From NCBI RefSeq assembly GCF_029953595.1, contig NZ_CP124535.1, forward strand, positions 3,393,001 through 3,457,000: a stretch of 64,000 nt of DNA, given 5' to 3'. Source of the stretch: Fuscovulum ytuae (GTDB taxonomy: Bacteria > Pseudomonadota > Alphaproteobacteria > Rhodobacterales > Rhodobacteraceae). The notes under the pieces are model-generated. The model saw nothing but the letters and a program-made list of their open reading frames with translations. It had not been told where the DNA came from and searched no databases. The position numbers were made by a program, and so were the translations under genes. This document shows positions 44,756 through 52,900 of the stretch, one piece after another (within the stretch, counting starts at the first letter, position 1; every line of letters begins with the position of its first letter).

Positions 44756-45921
44756 TCCGTAACGGTTTGGGCCCGGTTGATCGCGCCGACACCCTGATCA
44801 AAGAGCGTGATGAACTTGCCCAGCGTCACCGTATCGGCATTGGTCACAAAGATCGCGTCGCCATCGGTTAGAAGGAAGCGCTGGGCGCTGAACTGGGTTT
44901 CCGGGCGGGACATGTCAAAGCGGTATACGGTGGGAAGACCCTGTTCGGTGACGGGATAGGCATCAAGATCCGCGATGCCCGCCTGACCAAGTCGGCGGCG
45001 GCTTTCATGGCGGAAGAGGAAGACGCCCGAGGGATTGGCCCGTTCATCCCGCGCGCCGCCTGCGGCGGAGATTGCCTCAAGCAGCGAATAGCGCGGGGTT
45101 TCGATGCGGTAAGTGTTTGTTTGCCCGACGGCACCGGCAAGTGTGTAGCGCGGTGGCTCATGGGCGAGGATAACCACGTCGTCGCGTTGCAGCGGGATGT
45201 CATTGGCCGGTTGCAGGAAGATGTCGCTGAGCCTTGCACGGGCCTGACGGTTGTTGCGGCGGATGGTAACGGTGGTTTCATGGGCAGGGTTGCTGCTGCC
45301 GCCGGCGGCGGCGATGGCTGCCGATAGGCGGTCCCCGCTCAGGGAAAGCTGGAACGGGCCGGGGCGTCCAACGGTGCCCGTGATGACGGCGCGGTTGCCG
45401 CTGGAGGTTGAAATGCGGACAAGGGCCTGCGGTTCGATGGCCTTGCCTTCCAGGCTTTCGACGATCAGCGTTTCGATTTGCAGGGGTGTGCGGCCTGCGA
45501 CGGAGATCTCTCCCACGTAGGGAAGCGTTATATGGCCGTTTCGGCCGACGGTGACATTGTCGAAATCGGTTCCGCCCGCCCCGCCGTTGCCGGTGGCGAA
45601 AAGGCCGCCGGACCCGGCTTCAAGGATGCGGATACTGAGGACATCGCCAACGCCCACCGCTTCGGATGGGGCGGCGGATGGGTCAAGCGACAGGCCCGAG
45701 ACGGAGGTTACGGGAGGATTGCCTAAGGTGCGGGTGATGTTCTCATCCACCTCGATCAGGAGGAAGGATTTGTCTTCCGCCCCTTCCAGAACGGCGGCGG
45801 TGGACGGGCCCTGTTGCGGCAGGGCACAGGCGGACAAGGCGGCGATGGAGCCAAGGAGGAGGCCGCGTCGGGTAAGCGCCGCACGGCAGGACGGATTGCG
45901 CGGCGTAACAGGGAGGAGCAT
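44752..45921 (-). CDS. Outer-membrane polysaccharide export lipoprotein (Wza/KpsD-like)
   Basis: The 389-residue protein begins with a lipoprotein signal (TRRGLLLGSIAALSAC, lipobox LSAC). It contains the polysaccharide export domain: VGVGDVLSIRILEAGSGGLF, then VGRNGHITLPYVGEISVAGR, and two SLBB-type units (VITGTVGRPGPFQLSLSGDR; YTLAGAVGQTNTYRIETPRY). Proteins of this family form the outer-membrane channel for capsule or exopolysaccharide. ATG 45921 is preferred: it gives a proper signal peptide, whereas the longer frame to 46008 has no ribosome binding site. It is the first gene of the minus-strand operon and is divergent from the KDSR-like SDR by 37 bp. Confidence 0.9.
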   Translation of the reverse strand: MLLPVTPRNPSCRAALTRRGLLLGSIAALSACALPQQGPSTAAVLEGAEDKSFLLIEVDENITRTLGNPPVTSVSGLSLDPSAAPSEAVGVGDVLSIRILEAGSGGLFATGNGGAGGTDFDNVTVGRNGHITLPYVGEISVAGRTPLQIETLIVESLEGKAIEPQALVRISTSSGNRAVITGTVGRPGPFQLSLSGDRLSAAIAAAGGSSNPAHETTVTIRRNNRQARARLSDIFLQPANDIPLQRDDVVILAHEPPRYTLAGAVGQTNTYRIETPRYSLLEAISAAGGARDERANPSGVFLFRHESRRRLGQAGIADLDAYPVTEQGLPTVYRFDMSRPETQFSAQRFLLTDGDAIFVTNADTVTLGKFITLFDQGVGAINRAQTVTE

Positions 45922-45958
45922 GGTGGAGCCTTGAGTTTTTAGTTCAGGTGCGTTGGGC

Positions 45959-46771
45959 ATGAGTAGAGCGGTGCGGACCGTTTTCGTCACGGGCGGGTCA
46001 AGCGGCATTGGGCTGGCCGTGGCACGTGATTGGGCGAGGCGGTTTCAGGGTAGGACCGGGCAGATCGCGTTGTTTGGCCGGGATACCGAGCGGTTGGAAA
46101 AGGCCGTGGCAGAGATCGCGGCGCTGGAGCCTACGGTGGCCGTGCGCGGTTGGAGCGTGGATGTGGCGGATGCCGCCGCTGTCGCCTTGGCGATGAAGGC
46201 TGCGGTGCAGGCGATGGGCGTGCCGGAGCGGGTAATCCTGTCGGCGGGTATGACGCTGCCGGGGCTCTTTGAAGGGCTGGAGATCGACGCGCAGCACAGG
46301 GTCATGGAAGTGAATTATTTCGGCGCTGTGCATGTGCTGCATGTCTTGCTGCCGCAGCTTCAGCCCGGCGCGCGGATCGGCTTTGTCGGATCGGCGGCGG
46401 GGATTGCGGGTATCCATGGCTATGGCGGTTATGCGCCATCCAAGCTGGCGTTGCGGGGACTGGCCGAGGTTCTGCGGGTGGAGCTTTCCGCGCGGGGCAT
46501 CGGTGTGACACTGTGCCAGCCGCCCGACACGGACACCCCCATGCTGACCGCCGAGCGCGGGCATCGCCCGGCGGTGACGGAGGTGATTGCCGGCACGCAA
46601 GCCATGACAGCGGCAGAGGTGGCCCTTGTCTTGATCCGTGCGATGGAGGCCAACCGCCTTCATGCACTGCCCAGTTGGGCGGTGCGGTTGCTGCACCTTT
46701 TCGGGCCGCTGTCCGGGGCGATGTTGCGGCGGCGACAGATCCGGCTGATACGGGACTTGGGGCCGGATTGA
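45959..46771 (+). CDS. SDR of the 3-ketodihydrosphingosine reductase type
   Basis: The 270-residue reductase has the cofactor motif VFVTGGSSGIGLAVARDWAR, ILSAGMT in place of NNAG, catalytic Ser in GFVGSAAGIAGIHG and Tyr-x3-Lys in YAPSKLALRGLAEVLRVEL. The strongest clue is CQPPDTDTPMLTAERG: PPDTDTP is the signature of 3-ketodihydrosphingosine reductases (KDSR/Tsc10). These reduce the 3-keto group made by serine palmitoyltransferase. The C-terminus ends with a hydrophobic-basic segment near HALPSWAVRLLHLFG, also seen in KDSR-like proteins. It stands alone on the plus strand inside a minus-strand capsule operon. With the PKS and alpha-oxoamine synthase it could complete a sphingoid-type pathway; that connection is inference from context. 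Confidence 0.82.
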   Translation: MSRAVRTVFVTGGSSGIGLAVARDWARRFQGRTGQIALFGRDTERLEKAVAEIAALEPTVAVRGWSVDVADAAAVALAMKAAVQAMGVPERVILSAGMTLPGLFEGLEIDAQHRVMEVNYFGAVHVLHVLLPQLQPGARIGFVGSAAGIAGIHGYGGYAPSKLALRGLAEVLRVELSARGIGVTLCQPPDTDTPMLTAERGHRPAVTEVIAGTQAMTAAEVALVLIRAMEANRLHALPSWAVRLLHLFGPLSGAMLRRRQIRLIRDLGPD

Positions 46772-46782
46772 AGGGGGGCGGG

Positions 46783-48246
46783 TCATGTCAGATGCTCGCG
46801 CAGGATATGCATGAACATCGACAGGATGCCCCAGATCAGGAAGGCCACCGCTCCGATCAGCAGGATGGTGAGGAGGGCCTGCGGATAACGGGCCGATTCC
46901 GGTGGTGAGGGGGTCACAAAGGTGGCGACATAGCGCTGTTGCCGATCTGCTTCGACGCGCGCGGCTTCTAGCGAGGAAAGGGCCGAGAGATAGGCGCGTT
47001 CGCGGAAGTCGAGATCGACCTTGAGCGCCTCGTAAAGTGTGACGGAGCGGTTTAGCGAAGCACTGAAAGTGGGGGCGGTTCCACCTGCGCTGGTGTCGCC
47101 TTCCTCACCCATTCCCAGCCGGGCACGTTCCGAGGCGATCTGGCGTTCGAGCGAGTCGATCTGGCTTTGCAGGACGCGGACGCTGGGCGCTTCGGGGGAG
47201 AGGAATTCGCGCAGGCTGCTGAGTTCGGTGCGCGTGCTGGCAAGCCGGTTTTGCAGCTGGGCGAGGACGCCTTCTTGTGTGGCGACGCTGGCGGTGGGAT
47301 CGATCTTTTGTTCGGTTTCGCGGAAGGCGGCGATTGCGGCGCGTTGGTCGCGGAGGGCTTCTTCGGCGCGCAGCAACTCAAGCTCGGCCAGACGGACGGT
47401 GTCTTGCCGCGCCTTTTCCGAGACGGCGTTGATGAGGGTGGAGCTGGCCTCAAGAACAACCTCGGCCATGCGGGTGGCATCGCCGGGGGTGAAGGCCTGT
47501 GTTTCGACGGTGATGATCTGGGTGGCGGATTCGAAACTGGCCGAGACGACAGAGGGCAGATAGTCGACCATGTCTTCGGTCGTGGCATCTTCTGGCAGGC
47601 GCGTCAGGAAGTCGCCGTGGGGGGCGGAATAAATGGTGCGGAGATCAACCTTCTCGGTCAGCGCGTCGAGGAATTCGCGGCTTTCTAGATATTCCACGAT
47701 CATCCAGGAATCGGCGACCGTGCTGCCCGATCCGGTGCTGCCCGAGACGAGGCCAAGCAGATCGCCCGATGAGGCGCCGCTGGGCGAGCGGATGGCGAAC
47801 TTGATCTCCACGGCATAGCGGTCGACGGCGACGAAGCTGTAATAGGCGGCGCTGGCCAAGATGGGCAGGATCACGCCGAGGATGAAGGTCAGGATGGTGA
47901 TCCGGCTGAACAGACGGCGTTGGGTCGCCGTCTGTACGGCGATGGGGCCTGCGGCAAAGGTCGTGTCGCGATCGGGGCCGGGAACGATGCGCGCTGGGGG
48001 CTGATCCCCTTCGAAGCGCCGGGCGAGGCGGTTCTTTTTGGGGTTCATGCGGTTGGGGTTGGGGTCATCTGGGCGCGGGCGGCGCGGACGGCGACCGAAG
48101 GCTTCATCGTCGTCGTCGTCAAAGAGCGCGGGTTCGGCCTCGCGGTTATTCGGGCCGGTCTGCGCGGGCGGCTCCGTTTGGGCCTGTTCGAGGACAGCCG
48201 GCTTTTGCAGCGGGGTGATCTTGGGGTCATGCATTGATTGCGACAT
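46783..48246 (-). CDS. kpsE: Capsule export inner-membrane protein (KpsE/BexC/CtrB-like)
   Basis: The 487-residue polysaccharide co-polymerase-like protein links the ABC exporter to the outer-membrane channel. Its cytoplasmic N-terminus (~115 residues) is unusually long, with an Asp cluster (FDDDDDEAFG) followed by an Arg/Pro-rich part. Transmembrane helix 1 is TILTFILGVILPILASAAYY. The periplasmic part has the family line VDRYAVEIKFAIRSPSGASS, then a long coiled coil (residues ~270-390) with many Glu, Arg and Ala. Transmembrane helix 2 is at the C-terminus (ALLTILLIGAVAFLIWGILS). Start 48246 or the ATG four codons later is possible. It follows kpsT on the minus strand with a 20-bp overlap of its start. 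Confidence 0.9.
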   Translation of the reverse strand: MSQSMHDPKITPLQKPAVLEQAQTEPPAQTGPNNREAEPALFDDDDDEAFGRRPRRPRPDDPNPNRMNPKKNRLARRFEGDQPPARIVPGPDRDTTFAAGPIAVQTATQRRLFSRITILTFILGVILPILASAAYYSFVAVDRYAVEIKFAIRSPSGASSGDLLGLVSGSTGSGSTVADSWMIVEYLESREFLDALTEKVDLRTIYSAPHGDFLTRLPEDATTEDMVDYLPSVVSASFESATQIITVETQAFTPGDATRMAEVVLEASSTLINAVSEKARQDTVRLAELELLRAEEALRDQRAAIAAFRETEQKIDPTASVATQEGVLAQLQNRLASTRTELSSLREFLSPEAPSVRVLQSQIDSLERQIASERARLGMGEEGDTSAGGTAPTFSASLNRSVTLYEALKVDLDFRERAYLSALSSLEAARVEADRQQRYVATFVTPSPPESARYPQALLTILLIGAVAFLIWGILSMFMHILREHLT

Positions 48247-48880
48247 AGGCGTCGATGGCCTCTTCTATGTCGTCGTAGAACCGGGTCGTGCCGTTGGCGA
48301 CGAGCAGGCCGCAATCGCAGAATTCGCGGAGCGCTTTCATTGAATGCGAGACGAGGATGATGCGGGAACGACCCATCAGGTCGTCGAAGGCGCGCTGTGC
48401 CTTTGCCTTGAAGCTGGCATCGCCGACGGCGAGGACCTCATCGACAAGATAGAGGTCGAAATGAAGCGCCATGCTCAGGCCAAAGCCGATGCGCGCCGCC
48501 ATCCCAGAGGAATAGGTGCGCATCGGTTCATGCAGAAAGGGGCCAAGTTCGGCGAATTCCGCAACATAATCGATGACGGCATGTTCATCGGCCCCGTAGA
48601 CGCGGGCGACGAAGCGGATGTTTTCTATGCCCGTGAGCATGCCATGAAAGGAAGCGCGCAGCCCAATGGGCCATGAGACAGAGACAGAGCGGGTGATGCG
48701 GCCATGATCAGGGTCAACAAGGCCAGAGATCAGGCGCATGAAGGTCGACTTTCCGGCCCCGTTGCGGCCCAGAACGGCGATATTCCGATAAGGCAGGACT
48801 TGCGACACGTTGTTCAGCACAAGGCGTCGCGCGCCGCCGCGCAGGGGATAGGTCTTGGTAACGTTTTGAAATTCGATCAC
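48227..48880 (-). CDS. kpsT: Capsule ABC transporter ATP-binding protein KpsT
   Basis: The 217-residue ATPase powers polysaccharide export. Walker A is GRNGAGKSTFMRLISG, the signature motif TYSSGMAARIGFGLSMAL and Walker B LYLVDEVLAVGD, with the switch His in ILVSHSMKAL. These are characteristic of the KpsT/CtrD/BexA group rather than the longer Wzt type with a carbohydrate-binding C-terminus. The start GTG 48880 is chosen: it overlaps the kpsM stop (GTGA), and GGGGGA lies ahead. The longer frame to 49036 overlaps kpsM and has no support. Confidence 0.93.
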   Translation of the reverse strand: MIEFQNVTKTYPLRGGARRLVLNNVSQVLPYRNIAVLGRNGAGKSTFMRLISGLVDPDHGRITRSVSVSWPIGLRASFHGMLTGIENIRFVARVYGADEHAVIDYVAEFAELGPFLHEPMRTYSSGMAARIGFGLSMALHFDLYLVDEVLAVGDASFKAKAQRAFDDLMGRSRIILVSHSMKALREFCDCGLLVANGTTRFYDDIEEAIDAYVAINA

Positions 48881-49674
48881 ATCATCCCCCGCTTGCTGAG
48901 AATCATCTGGAACATGCCCAGAGCGGTGAGGATCAGGCCCACGAAATAAAGATAGGGGATGTCGATGTGATAGGTGGGATAGCCGGGCAGGTAGCCTGCT
49001 CGAAAGCTTTCCACCCCGTGGATGATGGGGTTCCAAACAATGAAGCCACGCAATTCATAGGGCAGGTTTTGCAGGCTGAAGATCACGCCTGATAGGATGA
49101 ATGCCGGTGCCATGAGCATGTTGTAGACATGGCCCGTCATGTTGAAACGGCGCTGAATGGCGGCAATATTCAGGCCGACGCCGAAGGCCAAAAGGCCAAG
49201 GCCGAAATAGGCAATGAACATGCGCCCCATATCATGCGGCGGCGGGCTGCCGAAGGCGAAGTAAAGGAAGATGAAAACAAAGGTCGCGATCATGATCGAT
49301 GTGATCGTGTCAAGGACCAAGCGGGCCACGGCTGCGTCGAGTTCGCGCACGCGGGGATAGCTGAAAAGAGGGGTATTCGATTCCAGCGCCATGCCGATGA
49401 AGCCGGAGGCGTGGCGAAAATAGACGAAGGCCAGCACGCCAGAGGCGTAGAAGGGGGCGAAATCCAGCCCGTTGCCGCGCAGTCCGGTTACGGAGAAAAA
49501 GTAAAGCATCGCGGCGGTGACAGCGAAGGGTTCCGCCACGGCCCAGGCATAGCCGAGGCGGGATCTTCCGTGGCGCACGCGCGCCTCGCGCAGGACAAGC
49601 GCGAAGACAGACCGCAGGAAGGTGTGTCCACCCGTCCGGCATTCGGCCAGTTCAATGCGCAGATCGGCAATCAT
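48877..49674 (-). CDS. kpsM: Capsule ABC transporter permease KpsM
   Basis: The 265-residue ABC-2 permease has six hydrophobic helices and the family line ALVLREARVRHGRSRLGYAW, followed by AVAEPFAVTAAMLYFFS. The region AIQRRFNMTGHVYNMLMAPA and FSLQNLPYELRGFIVWNPII is typical of KpsM/CtrC/BexB. With KpsT it moves lipid-linked polysaccharide across the inner membrane. ATG 49674 is the most likely start; earlier in-frame ATGs exist (49707, 49764). It is the first gene of kpsM-kpsT-kpsE and divergent from the PKS gene, so one promoter region serves both. Confidence 0.92.
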   Translation of the reverse strand: MIADLRIELAECRTGGHTFLRSVFALVLREARVRHGRSRLGYAWAVAEPFAVTAAMLYFFSVTGLRGNGLDFAPFYASGVLAFVYFRHASGFIGMALESNTPLFSYPRVRELDAAVARLVLDTITSIMIATFVFIFLYFAFGSPPPHDMGRMFIAYFGLGLLAFGVGLNIAAIQRRFNMTGHVYNMLMAPAFILSGVIFSLQNLPYELRGFIVWNPIIHGVESFRAGYLPGYPTYHIDIPYLYFVGLILTALGMFQMILSKRGMM

Positions 49675-49911
49675 GACATGTCCGCGCGGCTGGCGATCAT
49701 GGGCCATGCCAAAGCACGGAAGGCACGATGCCACCTTGTGGCCATGCCTTCGGTCGCTGCCCAAGCATGAGGCAGTTTCGGCGAATTTACTTGCAAACCC
49801 GAACCCTTTAACCGCGCCGATTGTTGACCGATGCTATCCTTAAGATTAGGCATAAGAATGTGACAGTGCGCAAGGCGCTGTTTTGTTTACATTTATTAAC
49901 GAGTGTGCTGA
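49675..49911. promoter_or_regulatory. Shared AT-rich control region between kpsM and the PKS gene
   Basis: The stretch 49790-49911 is clearly lower in GC than its surroundings. It has TTGACC at 49824-49829 with a poor -10 match (TAGGCA, 49847-49852, 17-bp spacing) and T-rich TTTTGTTTACATTTATTAAC at 49880-49899. A divergent promoter region is likely by position. No ribosome binding site better than GAG is seen before the PKS start. The minus-strand promoter of kpsM is not obvious. Confidence 0.4.
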
Positions 49912-52900
49912 GTGGCAAAAAAGATTCACGTCACGGGTTGGGCCTGCCGCCTGCCGGGTGCAAACTCGGTCAAGGACTTGGCCGACGTGCTTTTTTCGGC
50001 ACGCGATACCGTGACGGAAATCCCCGAAGATCGCTGGTCTCGGCAGTTTTTCCTGCATCCTGTGCCGGGGACGAAGGGGAAGGCCTATACTTTTGCGGCG
50101 GGAGTCGTGGAAGATCTGTGGGCATTTGACGCGGCCCCGTTTGGCATATCGCCGCGCGAGGCGGGGCAGATGGACCCTCAGCAACGTTTGCTGTTGCAGG
50201 TCGTTTGGGAGGCGCTGGAAGATTCGGGCCTGCCGCCCGACAGTCTGGCAGGGCAGCATATCGGGGTCTATGCGGGCTGTTCCGCCATGGCGCATGCGGC
50301 GCGGCTTGCGCAGGACGCCGCGCTGACCGACGCGCATTTGATGACGGGCAATACCTTGGCGCTGGTGTCGAACCGAGTGTCCCATGTGTTGGACCTGCGG
50401 GGGCCGTCGATGACGGTGGATACTGCCTGTTCATCGTCGATCGTGGCGATGCGGTTGGCAGAAGAGGCGCTGCTCCGCGGAGAGATTGATGTGGCGGTGG
50501 TGGCCGGGGTGAACGCCCTGCTGGACCCGATCCATTACATCGGCTTTTCGGCGGCGCGGATGCTGTCGCCAAAAGGGCGGTGCCAGCCCTTTTCGGCCAT
50601 GGCGGATGGTTATGTGCGGGCAGAGGGGGCGGTGGCCTTTGTCCTTGAACGTCGGACGGCGCGCGAATTGGGCGCGCGGCGGTCGCATGGAATCCTGCGC
50701 GCGGTGGAGGTGAACACCGACGGGCGCACATTGAACGTCGCCTTGCCGTCAATGGAGGGACAGGCGGCCCTTCTGCGCAAGGTTTATGATCGGGCTGGGG
50801 TGGACCCGGATGCGCTGGCCTTTGTGGAGGCGCATGGGACCGGGACACTGGCGGGGGATCCGGTGGAGGCGGGTGCGCTGGGCCGGGTGCTGGGTCAGGC
50901 GCGGACGGCGGCGCTGCCTATTGGATCAGTGAAGTCGAATATCGGGCATCTGGAGCCTGCATCGGGCGTGGCGGGTATGCTGAAGGCGCTAATCGCGCTG
51001 GAGCGACGGGTGCTGCCATCCAGTTTGCATGCGAAAACGCTTAATCCCGGGATCGATTTTGAAGGATTGAACCTGAAGGTGGCGCAAGAGGCGCTGCCCT
51101 TGGGAGAGGGGCCTTTGCTGGCGGGGGTGAGTTCCTTCGGTTTCGGCGGGGCCAATGCGCATGCGATTGTGGAACGGGCGGAGGTGTCGCCTGTATCCGA
51201 AACCCGCGGCGGCGCAGAAGGCGACGCGCCGATTCTATTCCTATCCGCGGCAAGCGAAGCGGCATTGGTGCGGATGATGGCGGCGTGGCAACCGCTGGTC
51301 GCGGGGGAGGCTGCGGGAGGTGGCCTGCAGGAGTTGTGTGGGCAGGCGGCGACCTATCGCGGGCGGCTGGCGCATCGCGCGGCGCTAATCTGTGACGCGC
51401 CTGAGGAGGCCGCTTTGGCCTTGGCGCGGGGGGCGCAAAGCAAGGCTGACCTGCGGCTTGTCACTGGTCGGTCCGATCTAGTGGAGGCAGAGGTGGCCTT
51501 CGTCTTTTCGGGCAACGGGTCGCAATATGCCGGCATGGGCCTTGATGCCATGGCACACGATGCCGCCTATGCGAAGGCCATGGGGCAGATTGACCGGGCC
51601 TTTCGGGGTGTGGCGGGTTGGTCGATCATCGAACGGCTGGCGGCGGGCGATCTGGAAACGCAAATGGGCGATGCAGTCGTCGCGCAGCCTCTTTTGTTCG
51701 CGGATCAAATCGCGCAATTCCGCGCCTATCAGGCGCGCGGCCTGCGACCGGCCGCGGTGATGGGCCATTCAGGCGGCGAGGTGGCCGCGGCCTATGCTGC
51801 GGGCGCGCTGTCGCTGGGCCAGGCGGTGATGGTCACGCATCTGCGCAGCCTTGCGTCACAACCTTTGCGCGGGGCAGGCGGGATGCTGGCGGTACAGGCC
51901 ACGGCCGAGGATATGCGCGTGGCGATTGCGGCGTTCGGCGGCGGGGTGGAACTGGCCGCCGAGAACAGCCCGCGTAGCGTTTCGGTGGTGGGAGAGGGGG
52001 AGGTGCTAGACGCCTTTCTGCGCCATGTGCGGCGGGTGCTACGCTGGCCTGCGGTGAAGCTGGCGATCGACTATCCCTATCATAGCAAGGCTTTCGATCC
52101 GGTGGCCGAAGCGTTGCGAGACGCCTTGCGAGACCTGCGACCACGGGCCGTGCGTATTCCCTTCATCTCGTCCGTCACAGGGCAAGAGATGGCGGGGGAG
52201 GCCTTGGATGCGGATCATTGGGCTGCGAATGTGCGACAGCCGGTGGCCTTTCTGCCGGCCATGGCGGCGCTGCGGGCGCGCGGAATCCAGGCTTTTCTGG
52301 AAGTGGGGCCGTCGCCCGTCTTGCAGACCTATATGACGGGATGTCTGGAGGGTGCGGGCTGCGCGGTGCTGCCGGGGCTTGACCGGGGTGAGGATGAGGC
52401 GGCGGCGGCGGGGATCAACCCTGTGGCGCGGGTCGTGGCGCGGGCGGTGGTGGCCGGGGTTGCGTTGCAGGGTCATACGGTCTTGCCGCGCGCCACGTCG
52501 CATCGGGACGATCTGCCGACCTATCCTTGGGAGCCTGAGCAAGTTCGGATTGATCAGACCCCCGGCATCCTGAACCGCTTTGGCGATGGGCTGCGGCAGC
52601 ATCCCTATCTGGGCCGCGAAGAAGGGGTGGATGCGCGGCTTTGGTATTCGAACATCGATGCGGTGATGGTGCCTGCCTTGGCCGACCACCAGCCGGGTGG
52701 GCGCGTGATCCTTCCGGGAACTTGGCTGGCAGAATTGATGCTGGCGGCGGGGGCTGAGACGCTGGGCCCCGGTGGGGTTGCCTTGCAGGATGTAGATTTT
52801 CTGGCCCCCGTCGTTCTGACGCGCCAGAGCATGACCGAGGTGCAGGTGCGCGCCTTGACCGATCAGGGGCGGATCACAATCGGGTTCCGCGCAAGGGGCG

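Noticed and set aside
45959-46771. Annotation as FabG or generic sugar SDR
   Set aside because: The PPDTDTP line and lack of NNAG favour the ketodihydrosphingosine reductase type; generic SDR remains the fallback.
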